64,000 bases of DNA from Halocaridina rubra (Eukaryota; Arthropoda; Malacostraca; Decapoda; Atyidae): NCBI GenBank assembly GCA_037179515.1, contig JAXCGZ010015164.1, positions 95,001 through 159,000 of the forward strand. The letters are read 5' to 3'. The position numbers and the translations under genes were made by a program. This document shows, piece after piece, positions 13,100 through 26,148 of this stretch. The notes beneath the pieces are model-generated. The model saw only the letters and a list, made by a program, of their open reading frames with translations, was not told the DNA's origin and made no database searches. How positions within the stretch are numbered: position 1 is the first letter of the stretch; the number at the start of each line of letters is the position of its first letter.

Positions 13100-13980
13100 A
13101 TCTTTAGGACAGAGTTATTTGAGTAGCATGCAAACGAAGCTCAGTTCCAATTATAAGCCCTGTACAATGGAAGGGATTGATGCCAGTATGGGCATTCGGT
13201 CTTAAAACTTTGATTCAAAACCAACACAAGTATACCAGAGGCTAGTTAGATATAATGACACCATATGAAAACTGAGGAAGTTGCCGACGAGGAAGATTTC
13301 TGAAGCAGGGAATTTAGGTGACCATTAATGCCCTCAATGAAGCCTGAGCTTATGAAAATGCTTTTATATCACAAAATTCACCATACCAAGTGATGTACTT
13401 ATTTGAACCTGCTGAGGAGACAGACAGTTTCAAACAAGGAGTAATGCTGCTCTCTCCATCTTACCCTTGAGATGTTGCTTTGACTAGATGCTCTGTTAGC
13501 AAATCTTGGAGTCAGATACCGGACCCTCCTGACTGGTGACCTGTAGGAGAGGGTAAGTGAATTTATGCATAATATATAATTCCTCTCTTTTCCTCTCAGC
13601 TTTTCTCATTTTCATTTGGTGTTCCTGTGTCTCATTGCCCTATTGGACACTAGTAAAACTTTTGGATCCAGGTGATGATACTCTTCTTGAAAACATCCTT
13701 CTCGATTGCTAAGGCTTGGGACCGGCACCGGAGTGAGCTCACTTGCAACACAAGTATCTTCATTAATACCGAATATCCTACTGTCAACGGGAAAATTCAC
13801 TCACTGTGCAACTTTTGATAATGAGCGGAAATTATGGAAGCTTAAAAGTTAAATAAAGACGAAGAAAAAAAAAAGCTGCATAAACGGATGTATATTGTAT
13901 AAACAATTACAATATTAATGAAATAGGTTTTGGCATACTGGAAATTCTTTCATTGTCTATCTATCTATCTGTCTATCTGT

Positions 13981-14178
13981 AGTCACCGTGGCTCAAGGGG
14001 TAGCGTCCGCGACTCGGAGGCGTCAGGTCGAGGGTTCGCGCCCCGTCATGGTCAGAGGTTAGCTAGGGTATGCACTCAGGGTAACGATTAAATTTGCCAA
14101 AACAAGTCCTCCGCAAGAACGCAACCGTCCTAGCCCTTGGTAGAAAAGGGAGTCCGTGATGTAAAACCGGAAAAACAA
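13981..14178 (+). mobile_element. tRNA-derived SINE, family 1, inside a (CTAT)n array
   Basis: Same head and body as the copy at 3426 (caccgtggctcaaggggtag, B box gagggttcgcgcccc, ccaaaacaagtcctccgc, ending gtaaaaccgg with an A/C-rich tail). CTAT/CTGT repeats lie immediately on both sides, so the insertion split a tetranucleotide array. Confidence 0.88.
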
Positions 14179-14184
14179 CAACAA

Positions 14185-14397
<213 letters not shown>

Positions 14398-14528
14398 AGC
14401 TCTATCTATCTAGTTTACGCAATTACAGTAGAATATAGTTTTGTCTGTTTAATTTACATTATGATGTCTAATCTTGTATACTATATATTGTAGGAATACC
14501 CATACTACACGTTGGGTGAATAAAAAAT

Positions 14529-14849
<321 letters not shown>

Positions 14850-14850
<1 letters not shown>

Positions 14851-17800
14851 CATAAAAAAAGAAACAATGAGGAGATTACTTTGCTCTATGGGCAAGGACG
14901 AGGGAGCTAGCGACCATTCAAATGGCACTGCTGGAGTGCCACTGCCCATCCTCCTGGCTCTTTCATAACCTACGTCGCTTCATAAATGCCAACTCCCCTA
15001 CTACCCTTACCACTGGGCTACCTCTGTAAGATGCAGCCCCGTGGTAACAACAGATGCCCATCAGAGCTGCATCACAATCGCTCGCCACTCAGTCCTATTC
15101 CTAGCATGCTCGCTTGCTTACCTCACATCCATCCTCCTATCATTTAGGGCTTTCCTTACTACATCCATCCACCCAAACTTAGTCCTCCCCCTAGCATTTC
15201 TCCCATCAACTCTCGCATTCATTACCTTTTTCAGCAGTCTTTCATCATCCATCCTTTCCACATGGCTAAGCCATCTCAGAACATTCATATTTACTCTGGC
15301 TGCAAATTCTCTCCTCACACCCGTTCTTGATCTCACCACTTCATTCCTAACCTTATCCAACCGAGATACACCAATCATACTCCTCAGGCATTTCATCTCA
15401 AATACATTTAGCTTCCATCTCTCACTTACTTTCATACCCCATAGCTCTGATCCATACATCACAGTTGGCACAACAACTTTCTCATACAAAACTCTCTTAA
15501 CAAATATTTCCAACCCTCTATCTTCATAACTCCTTTCAGCACACCCAACACTTTACATCCTTCATCCACTCTGTGACACACATCTACTTCCACTCCACCA
15601 TTTGCAACTGTGACCGAGCCTAAATACTTAAACTGATCAACTTCCTCAAGTGTCTTTCCATTCAACATAACATTCAATCCAGCACCATCCTCATTTCTTG
15701 TACACCTCATAACCTTACTCTTTCCCACATTCACTCACAACTTCCTTCTCTCACACATCATTCCAAATTCTGACACTAACTGACACAGCTTCTCCTCTGA
15801 ATCTGCAACCACCACAGTATCATCTGCAAACAGCAACTGATTCAGCTCCCACTCGTTATCATCCCCATCTACCATTCTCAAACCTTGACCACTCACTCGC
15901 TCATTCACCTCTCTTACGACTCCATCAATATACAAATTGAACAGCTATGGTGACATCACACATCCCTGTCTCAGTCCGACACTCACTGGAAACCACTCAC
16001 TCACTTCATTCCCTACCCTGCCACAAGCTCTATTGCCCTCATACAAACTCTTCACTGCATGCAACAGTTTACCATCAATTCCATATAATCTCAAAACATT
16101 CCACATTGCCTCTCTATCAACTCTATCATACGCTTTCTCCAGATCCGAAAATGCAAAATACGCATCCTTACCCTTTGCTAAATATTCCTCACATAACTGC
16201 CTAACTATAAAAATCTGATCTATGCAACCTCTACCACTCCTAAAACCACTCTGCACCTCCACGATCACATTTTCTGTCTTCTCCCTAATCCTATTAATCA
16301 GTATCCTACCATACACTTTTCCTACCACACTCAACAAACTTATACCCTTAAAATTACTACATTCATACACATCTCTCTTACCTTTGTATAGGGGCACTAT
16401 ACAAGCAGTCACTCATTCCATTGGCACCATTGACAACATAAAGCATATATTAAACACTCTCACTAACCATTCCAATGCAGTCACACCCCCTTCTATCAAC
16501 ATCTCCGTTCTCAATTATCCATTCCAGGTGCTTTACCTGCTTTTGCTTCATACAATGCCCTTTTCAACTCCTCTCTTGTAATCTCTCTCTCATTTTCATC
16601 TCGCATTACTAGCACATGAACACCCCCCACTGCCACTGTAGCTGCCTCTCTATCTTCCTCAACAATCAGCAAGCACTCAAAATATTCTGGCCATCTTTTC
16701 CTTGCATTGTTCTCTGTTAACATCTGTCCATTCATATCTTCTACTGTCTCTTCCATCCTCGATCCACCCTTCCTTACTCTCTTCACTTCTTTCCAAAACT
16801 TATTTTTATTCTTCTCATATGATCTACTAATATCCTGTCCCTACCTAACATTCGCAAACCTCATCTCTTCCTCTACCTTCCACTTGGTTACCACATTGTT
16901 TCCCTATATCTTTCATACTTCTCCCTACTGTTACACTGCAGCCATTCCTCAAAATCCCTCTTTTTCTCTTTCACTTTCATTTTCACCCCTTCATTCCACC
17001 TCTCACTGCCCCTCCTCATGCCACCTCCAACAAACCTCTTTCCACACACATCACTTGCATGTCCCACAAAACATTCTTTCATCAACCCACATTCCTCCTC
17101 TAACTCCCCAATGTCTCTTTCTTTCACCCTGTCATATACCACTCTCAACCTGTCCTGATATTCCTTTCTCTTCTCTGTCTTTTTCAACTCTTCCACCTTC
17201 ACCATTTCCCTTCTACATCCCCCCCACTCTATTTCCCCACTCTTTTGCTACTACCACTTTTGCTGCAACCAGAAAATGATCAGACATCCTAACAGCCACA
17301 CACATAAATACATGCACATCTTTCACTCTACCAATCATGCTCTTTGCTACCAACACATAATCCATCAATGCTCTTTCTTTCACTCTTCCATTTGCCACTC
17401 TCATCCATGTATACTTATTTATTAACTTTTTCATGAAAAAAACTATTACCTATTACCAACTCTTGCTCCACACACATATCTAACAGTCTCTCGCACTCTC
17501 ATTCCCACCTGGTGCCCCATACTTTCCTACAACACCTTCTACCTTTCCATTACCCACTATGGCATTCAAGTCACCCAGCACAACTATATAGTTCCTTCTA
17601 CTCAGACCATCCACACACCTAGTTAACTCATTCCAGAATTCATCCAGCTCTTCTTCATTTCTCTTACATCCTGGCCCATATGCACTAACAAAAGCCCAAC
17701 ATTCCCTACCTATCCTAGCCCTCACCCACATTAGCCTAGATGACACTTCTTTCCATTCCACTACCTTATTTACCATCCATTCACTCAGCAATAATGCCAC

Positions 17801-18164
17801 ACCTTCCCTCGCTCTCCCCTTTTCAGCCCTAGACACCCTGCCTGTCACATCACCAAATGCTATTTCTTCTTTTCCTTTCATCTTCGTCTCACACAATGCC
17901 AATACATCCAGCCTCCCCCTACCAAACATATATCCAATCTCACATATTTTGTTCTCTATCGTACTACAACCACGCACATTTAGACACCCCAAAGCTAGAG
18001 TTAGGAGAGAAGTTATTCTCCCCTCTACTCCTCTTCTTCTTTGACGTCTCGCTGGAGGTTAATAAAAGGGGGAGGGGGACTCCCAGCCCCCTCGCCCCGT
18101 CCACTTTTAGTCGTCTCTTACGACACGCAGGGAATATGTTGGGGCTATTCTTTGATGATGAGTG

Positions 18165-18165
<1 letters not shown>
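14850..18165 (-). mobile_element. RTE-like LINE, nearly complete but broken by frameshifts
   Basis: Minus strand, in order. 18165-18000: non-coding 5' region with tcttacgacacgcaggg. 17992-17480: AP endonuclease (MGCLNVRG, ALCETKMKG, VVLGDLNAIVG). 17434-17213: endonuclease end (RMSDHFLVAAKV). 17205-16511: linker. 16412-15945: RT (CSNFKGISLLSVVGKVYGRI, FSDLEKAYDRVDRE, GLRQGCVMSP). 15935-15735: LLFADDTVVVADSEE. 15734-15118: C-terminal part (FKYLGSV, YGSELWGMK, RSRTGVRREF, GRTKFGWMDVVRKAL). Several frameshifts separate these, so it cannot make a full ORF. A gag-like first ORF was not found, as expected for RTE. The clade is from motif wording. Confidence 0.85.

Positions 18166-18170
<5 letters not shown>

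Positions 18171-18255
<85 letters not shown>
18171..18255. repeat. (AT)n array
   Basis: About 42 AT units between the LINE 5' end and a minus-strand SINE. Confidence 0.97.
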
Positions 18256-18567
<312 letters not shown>

Positions 18568-18606
18568 TAGATATTTAAGCACACACTGTTAGCATACAGC
18601 ACTAAA

Positions 18607-18772
18607 TGGTAAGAAGCCCATCAGTGAAACAACATAGAAAATAACGCTATATTTGGGGTCCTAACTGGACTCCTTCTCAAGCACCAGACTTGTACTTGAG
18701 AAGTAGTCCAGTTAGGACCCGAAATATAGTGTTATTTTCTATGTGTTATTTCACTGATGAGCTTCCTTACCA
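18607..18772. repeat. Long foldback, arms about 75 bp
   Basis: Left arm 18607-18681 (starting tggtaagaagcccatcagtg, ending ccttctcaag) pairs with right arm 18695-18772 (starting cttgagaagtagtcc, ending gcttccttacca) with a few mismatches; the loop is about 13 nt. (AT)n arrays lie on both outer sides. No coding content. Confidence 0.9.
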
Positions 18773-18794
18773 TGTATACATATGTATATATGCG

Positions 18795-18797
<3 letters not shown>

Positions 18798-18869
<72 letters not shown>
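18798..18869. repeat. (AT)n array
   Basis: About 36 AT units to the right of the foldback. Confidence 0.97.
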
Positions 18870-18877
<8 letters not shown>

Positions 18878-19198
18878 TAGTCTCTCTATCTCAAGCGAAT
18901 TTATCTTTTACACAACATAAATCATGACTTGCATCCGGAAAAATTTAAATCTGTATCATTTGCAGTTTTTCTGGACTGCAACAAGAATTCTGGAATGGCT
19001 AACAAGAATAAAGCCCATGTGAGGATATAATTATCGTTCTAATTTTAATATTTAAGAACACATTCCTCAAAAGTTGCAAACTATAAAATGTGTGCATTTC
19101 AATACAATCATTACCGTTCGTGTTACATATTTCTTAATCATTCTTTTCAAAAAAAATGTTTTCGTGGAAATTGTTCTTGAACATGTTACCTGAAACTT

Positions 19199-19301
<103 letters not shown>

Positions 19302-19505
19302 GAGCAGAAGTAGTTAACATATAAATAGGCTTCTCAATTCACACTTGGGTTACCCGTCATCCATGAGTGCCGTCTATATGCATGATTGTGTAGTACAGAT
19401 AGTGCAGAGATCAATCCACATTTAGAGGCATAAACATATGATGCTCAAAATGTTCACCCTCCATCGAAATCGAGATGCTAGTTAAAGTTATAAAGAAACA
19501 ACTCT

Positions 19506-19657
<152 letters not shown>

Positions 19658-19714
19658 TGATACCAAACTTATTTGGACAAAACTAGAGTTACGCAGCAAT
19701 CTGCTTGTATGATT

Positions 19715-19905
19715 ATATTGAAACTTAGGGCTTTTTCACACGAGCGTTCATGTACGTGCGTTTGCACGTGTGGTGTTTTAGCATTTAGTGAAGTTCAATG
19801 GGACCTTTCACACGACGTGTTGTACGCGTGCAAAACGTGGCACAAACGTCCAAGCCAGCTGGGCGTGGAAAACGCGTGTACAAAAATGCTAAAGAAGCCT
19901 TAGAT
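19715..19905. other. CpG-rich island-like patch, possible DNA-transposon (MITE) remnant
   Basis: The patch opens gggctttttcacacgagcgt and holds many CG dinucleotides (acgtgcgtttgcacgtg, gacgtgttgtacgcgtgc) inside very AT-rich flanks. It contains ttttagcattt and, near the end, aaaatgctaaag as an inverted pair. This resembles ends of CpG-rich MITEs, but I cannot place it in a family or prove both ends. Confidence 0.35.
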
Positions 19906-20159
19906 GTAGTCTCTTTCTAATGAGAATCAGTATTTGTAAATATATAGTGAACATAAATAATGGAATTAATTTCGTTCCGGTATTAATAGTCCCAAGAAAG
20001 ATAAATGCCTATTTGTATAATTTTATTACAGATTTGTATATAAACATTAAAACAATTTGAGTATTTGAAATTTAATTAATTCTTCTTGATATTAAAGTAA
20101 AAAAGAGTACTACAATCATTTTCAAGTATGTATCATTCATTACCTAGTTAATTGTCAAG

Positions 20160-20233
<74 letters not shown>
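20160..20233. repeat. (AT)n array; flanks empty
   Basis: About 37 AT units. I see no gene, RNA or recognised element from 19906 to 21090 apart from this array. Confidence 0.95.
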
Positions 20234-20236
<3 letters not shown>

Positions 20237-22142
20237 ATTTTTTATTAGAGGTCTCTATATGAAAATGAAAGCTGGTCGAGTTGTTGAAGTCTTAATTTAT
20301 TCCTCATGAAATTTAAAGAAAAAGTACCTCTATGAGTAATGAATAAATATCAAATATGTCGTACTTGTATATCTATTTGACAACACCAGTAGCTAAGCAT
20401 TCTCGTTTACAGTACATACTGGTAATTTCGCGGACATAAATCAGAACAATTTATCTTATTTGAAGTATTTTAACTGTTGAAGATTCAGTATATATAAAAC
20501 TATGACAATTGTTTGTTCAGTTCTTAAATATACCTTCATGCAGTTTATGCAATTGTCGTTGTCATATATTTGAGTCCTTTGTACCAGCAGACTTGTATAT
20601 CTACAAGTGTGTATATGTAGAGTTTAAATAAATTATTAGCTTGACACTCATGTCATCGACGTACTCATATACAAAATATCAATATCACTGCTAAATATTG
20701 CAATATATCTTTATGACATTTATTTTATTATCAAATGCGATCAGATATTACTTACAAATATTTTCATTGTTATTTCTATTGCCCTTACAAAAAGTGATAT
20801 ATCATGATAGCAGTATTAAGATGGTCCAAAAATAGTCATAGGAGTATGGTCACTTATAGAATATATTGTAATTTTGCCACTTACGTTTTAGCATATTTAC
20901 ATAACTATTAGTTAACTTCATTCACAGCCAAGAATAGTAGTATTATCTTTTACAGTGCATATTGTCATTTTTGTACCAATACTGTCTAAAAATAAAGTTT
21001 ACTCACAATCAACCATTGCAATTTTGTATTTTATAGAATACATTTATATTGGCATCAGTTGCATGATGTATATTAACACTTACATTAGTAGGTTGGCCAT
21101 GGCTCAAGCCGCCAGTTGAAATTCTGCGACTGAAGATACTACAGGTTCAACTAGGGCTGGTCCAGGCAGCTCCAGGTTGAGTCTTCCTTCGGGCACGGCT
21201 CTTCCCTTATGCCTACCTCTATACCCAATATTCTGGCGTATTCGTTACACATCTCTTACTATCCCGTTACATTTTACAAGTCACAACACTCCCCAAATCT
21301 AATCCAATTTGCTTTCTTTTTCCTCATTTTTGCTATACTTATGGGAGGTCCACAACTTATGACCCCCACTACCCGCCATAGAGGGTGCTAAGAATTTCAG
21401 GGGATCTTATTGACTCCACTAATCGCGTGAGATTAGACACACTTGGTGGTAGCAATGGTTCTGCCCTCAACCTTGCACCTCCAAATGGATCTACTTCTTT
21501 CACTCTTCACTTTTCTAACATTCATGGTCTGAACTCTAATATTTCTCGTGTGGACCAGCACTTGGGTACATCCCTCCCTAACCTCCTCCTCTTCTCCGAA
21601 ACCCAGCGGTTTAGCCATACTTCCACTGACCGATTTCATATCTCTCACTATAACCTGTATACTCGTATCCATTCCAGAGGTGGGGTCTGTGCCTACTGCA
21701 ACACTTACATTCCTATCGCAAGGCTTCTGGACTTCGAATCTCCTGACTTTGATGTTCTCTGGCTGAAGATCTGTCTCTCCACTACCACTATATTCCTTTG
21801 CTTCTGCTACTGCTCTCCAAACTCCATTGACTTTGTGTCTTTCATTGAATATCTGTCCTTTTGCCATAAGTTCTTGCAATCTTCTCACCCATATGCTAAA
21901 GTTCTTTATATTGGGAACTTCGATGTACACCACAGTGAGCGGCTTAATTCTTCTCACACTGATGTGGGAGGAAGTGACATTCTTGCTTTCTTAATTACTC
22001 ACAAACTGGAGAAGACTAAAAAACATCCTACTTGTGTTCCTGATCAATACGAACATATTGGCAACACACTCAACCTATTTCTTACTTCTAATCCTTCAAA
22101 CTACTCGTATTCTGTGCTTTCCCGTCTTGGTAAATTTGACCC

Positions 22143-22350
22143 CCCTGGCTAGTACAGTGGTAACGCGCTGGCTTCTCATTCACGAGGTCGAAAGATCGGT
22201 TCCCGTCGAAGACCGAGAGTTTAAGCTGTTTCCTGGCAGGTACTGCTGTGGTTGGGCACCACAGTGGGGGCTTGGGGCTTGCCCCGGCTGACGAATACCC
22301 ATTGTATTGTAATGGAAATAAAGGTTTATTATTATTATTATTATTATTCT
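22143..22350 (+). mobile_element. tRNA-derived SINE, family 2, inserted in LINE A
   Basis: tRNA-like head (ggctagtacagtggtaacgc, then cgaggtcgaaagatcgg), body with gtttaagctgtttcctggc and ccacagtgggggcttgg, and a 3' end gtaatggaaataaaggttta followed by (TTA)n. It interrupts the endonuclease frame of family A, so it is younger than that copy. Confidence 0.85.
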
Positions 22351-24160
22351 ATTTTCACTCCCTCTCCATGAATTCCTCCTACTCAGCTCCGCCTCTGACA
22401 CTTTGAGAATACCCAATGTGAAGATCTGTGCAATTTCCTCTTTGACTTTCCTTGGGATGACTACTGCTTTCGGTCCCACAACCCTGATCAGGTAGCCCTA
22501 AATGCTGCCGAGATCATAACCTCGGGAATGGAGGCGTTCATTCCATCCTTTTTCTCCCCCTAATCCTTGGTTAGACCGTGTCATGGATCAGGCACACCAG
22601 TCGTACCAAGCCTCGCCTTATGATTTAACTCATTCTGCTTTCATGACAGGTAGGAATCGCTGTACTGCTGAGATTTGAAGGTTTAAAGCTTCCTTTATAA
22701 AAAGGAAAGTTGATGACTGGAACTCCGCTCCCACTGATAAATGTTTCTGGTCTTCAGCCCAAAACTTCTGCAACTCAGGCTCTCCCCCTCTCATTCGTTT
22801 CGATGGTTCTATAGCATGCTCTCCCACTAACAAAGCCACTCTCTCTGGCTCTCATGTTTCTACCAACTCTTCCATAAACGTCTCAAGGACACCTGTCTTT
22901 CATTCTTTACCTCACTCTCACCCTATGCCCTAGCTTATCTTTTCTTCACGTAAACTTCATAAGGTTTTTGCTCGCTAAAGACGAACAAGGCATCTTGTCT
23001 CAATGATATCCCTGCAAGGTTCCTTAAGGAGTTTGCAGATGAACCGGATCCCGTTCTTTCCCATCTTTTTTGCCTGATACTCTCAACCAGTATCTATCCT
23101 TCATCTTCGAAGCGTGCTCTAGTGTAACCAGTTCCTAAGAAGGGTGACTGCTCTAATTGCTCTAACCTCATCTATCGCTAAAGTTTTCGAACCAATGCTC
23201 AGTTTTTACTTCTTGAAGTGTCTTGAATCTACCTCACTTATCTCCAATCACCAGTACGGCTTCTGCAATGTATGATCAACTTGGAACCTCCTGTCTTATT
23301 TAACTCATGTATCGTCATCTTCTCTGAGCAACTAAGGCTTTTGACAGAGTATGGCATAAGGTTATGTTGGCCAACTCTCCGATTATGGCTTTACCCCTTC
23401 TCTATCTTCCATTACTTCCAGTTTTCTTTCTGAACGCTTTATATCTGTGGTTGTTGTAGGTGCAACATCTAGTTCATTACCTGTTGCCAGTGGTGTTCCA
23501 CAGGGCTCTGTTCTTTCATCTACTCTGTTCCTTCTCTTCATCAATGATCTGTTTCAGTCCCCATCCTCCTCTCTTCGTTACGCTTTTGCCGATGATTCCA
23601 CCCTGCATTTTTCCTATGCCTTTTTGTTTCACAACCTTCATCTGCTACTAGTAATCAGCCTCGTATCACTCTTTCTTCTACTCTCAACTCCAATTTGCAC
23701 AGTGTATCTGAGTGGGGCACCCAAAACTTAGATAAATTTAATGCCTCCATGATAGTTTCTGGCTGCCTCTTTTCTTATTCTTCTCCTGCAACCCCCATTC
23801 GAAACTAACGAAATTTATCCTCTTAATTATATTAATATATTAGAATCACGATAGCCTTTAACTTTTCTTGGAGGAATCACACAATCCAAATTTCTAAATC
23901 TGCATCCAAAAAATTGGGGTTTTTATTTCGTTATCGTCATTACTTCTCTCTTCACAGTTACTTAAAATCTATAAAAGTCTTTTCCCTGTGCTTATAACAC
24001 TCCTTACACATCTGGGGTGCTTCTTCATATACTTATCTCCTTGATAGGGATGAATCTAAGGCAGTCAGACTCATTAATGACCCTTCTCTTACTTCTAATC
24101 TGGATTCTCTCTCTCTTCGCCGTAAGGTATCATCCCTATTTCTTTTCTATCACTATCGCT

Positions 24161-25310
24161 GATGTGTCCACGTCTGTCCCTGCAGCACACCACGTCTATG
24201 TTGATGGTTCTGTGCAAGCAGATGGGAGGGCGGCATGTGCTGTGTTTTGCCCCACCATGGAGCCGCCTGTGCCGGCTGATTCATGGATTGGCCGTAGACT
24301 ACCCACCTCGTCGAGCTCCACCTACTGTGAACTGAATGCCATCTTGGATGCCGTGACTCTCCTTGTTCGACGACGAGTGAATGGGGTAATAATTTGTGAC
24401 TCCCAATCGGCCCTACAAGCCCTATCCTCGCCAAGACCTATCTGTGGCCGTGCTGTGGGAGATATACTATGTCGCCTCGCGGCCGCTCGGGATGCTTCTC
24501 TTGTTGTGTCGTTTGTATGGACTCCATCCCACATTGGGCTGACTGGCAACGACACAGCGGATCGTCTTGCCAAGGCGGCCTGTATGCTGGATGGGCATGC
24601 TGTGGACGCTGAGCCCTCCCTCCGATGCCTACGTAACATTATCTACTCAGCTGGGTTTGCCATGACGGTCCAGCACAGGGACACGGAGAGGGCCAACAGT
24701 GTGTCCATACAGCACCATGATCACTTTCTTCACAGTCGCTACAAGTATCGCAGACGCGGGTTAATGGTGCGGAAAAACAATGTAGTTAGTGCTCGGCTCA
24801 GAATGGGGTATCGGCCTTTATGGCAGGTCTCCCAGACTCTAGATATGCCACAGTACAAATCCTGTAAATTATGCGACCGTCCTAATGCTAACACTCTTGA
24901 CCACTATTGTCTTCAGTGCCCCACAGTGAGAGATGTTTTACCACGAGGTCAGAACTTAATACAGATCTGCTCATTTTTACTTAATGATGACAACCTTGAT
25001 GTTATTCTTGCTCGTTATCCTCACTTTGGTGGCCATTAATCATATTGAATTATACATATATTTTCTGTATGTTGCTGTATAATTCTGTTTGTGCATTCTG
25101 CGTTTCTCTGAGCTTTACTTTTGCATATAATGTACTCTGTGCTGCCATACTGTGAGTTGTGTGTTAGTATGCAGCAATGTTTTATCAATGTGTACACCTC
25201 CCTGTAAACTATGTTCAGTTCTTGGTTTTGTATCCATCTGAAGAATTATTTGTATGAACTCATGTAATGTCTGACGCCTTGGCGCAATAAATTAATAAAA
25301 TAAAATAAAT
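24161..25310 (+). mobile_element. 5'-truncated LINE B fragment with RNase H domain, nested in LINE A
   Basis: The open frame to 25039 encodes an RNase HI domain: VYVDGSVQADGRAACAVF (first Asp), YCELNAILDAV (Glu), GVIICDSQSALQAL (Asp) and TPSHIGLTGNDTADRLA (His/Asp). A CCHC-like tail follows, KLCDRPNANTLDHYCLQCP. RNase H in a LINE points to the I/R1/LOA-type groups, unlike family A. The 3' UTR ends in a TAAAA-rich tail (ttaataaaataaaataaat). LINE A sequence is continuous across the two edges, which fixes the insertion limits. Confidence 0.85.
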
Positions 25311-25722
25311 ACTACCACTTCCATCGATGCTCGGATGAGTGGGCGAGTTGCGTTCCTCTTCCACTGTCGAGGCCACGTAACATTCACCGAGCGGCCTCGT
25401 CTTACAGGTACTGTGTGGAGATTTGTAGTTCACTGATTGGTCAGTGAAGCGACTGCTAAATCGCATCCACCTCCAGATTCTGGAACTCTCTTCCCCCTTC
25501 TGTCTTTCCTACTTCTTATTACATATTTTTCTAGGTCTTCAGTACTTTGACTCTTCTTGCAGCCTGTTCTTTTTCTCTGTGTATCATTACCTCATTTCTG
25601 CCTTGCCCTTAACCTTTTACTTTTTCTTCGTCTTAATGTTTTCTTTGTGCTCGGGCCTTTATTGATGAGGACAATTTTCTTCCCTTTCCCGGCGGCACAC
25701 TCAAAAAAAAAAAAAAAAAAAA

Positions 25723-26148
25723 ACGCAATAGAATAATCTCTTATAGAGCACTCTTTCATTTTGTCATAAGTTTTTCTGATACATTTTAATAGTAAAATTG
25801 GTAATTATACACAGCCTCTACCTAAAGCATTGACTTCTACAAAGGATGCTCTCATTGTAGCTTCTGGATTACCTTTTGCTTAAAGCATATATTGTATGGC
25901 TCTCCTTTAAGCTGGAATACAAAGATTAATTGAAGGATGCTTTGGATTGGATGTCTAGATGCCTATTGTCTTTATCTCATTTAATATTCTATATATAGTG
26001 ATGCAGAAAAGCACTGTACTAACTATATTTTTATAAATTGTTGCCTAGTTTATTTATTTTATTATTTATTCATTATTTCAGGCTTTTGACCTTTATAATT
26101 AATGAGTGCCACAATATTTTCCTATGATTCAATGAGTTTACCGAGTGT
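25723..26148. other. Interval without recognisable features
   Basis: AT-rich sequence between the A-run of LINE A and the next CR1 copy. Neither strand shows coding similarity or repeat structure. Confidence 0.5.

Larger units (their letters stand above)
21090..25722 (+). mobile_element. LINE family A (endonuclease and RT), interrupted by two nested insertions
   Basis: Plus strand. The AP-endonuclease is open in 21385-22152: FSNIHGLNSNISRVD, LLFSETQ, RGGVCAYC, a degenerate DP-N box (LYIGNFDVHH). After a SINE at 22143-22350, broken RT runs through 22.4-24.1 kb: ISLTSSIAKVFEP-type text, [20 protein letters not shown] near 23490 and FADDSTLHFS near 23590. A different LINE is inserted at 24161-25310. 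Family A resumes at 25311 (ctaccacttccatcg) and ends with ctcgggcctttattgatgag and an A-run at 25704-25722. A second copy lies at 50690-52630 (minus). Many stops make it inactive. Confidence 0.82.

Noticed and set aside
15041..17279. Plus-strand open frames of 85-190 codons across the RTE-like LINE
   Set aside because: They are antisense shadows of minus-strand endonuclease and RT, which show clear motifs.
24153..24639. Two minus-strand frames over the RNase H region
   Set aside because: Antisense of a well-supported RNase H frame on the plus strand.
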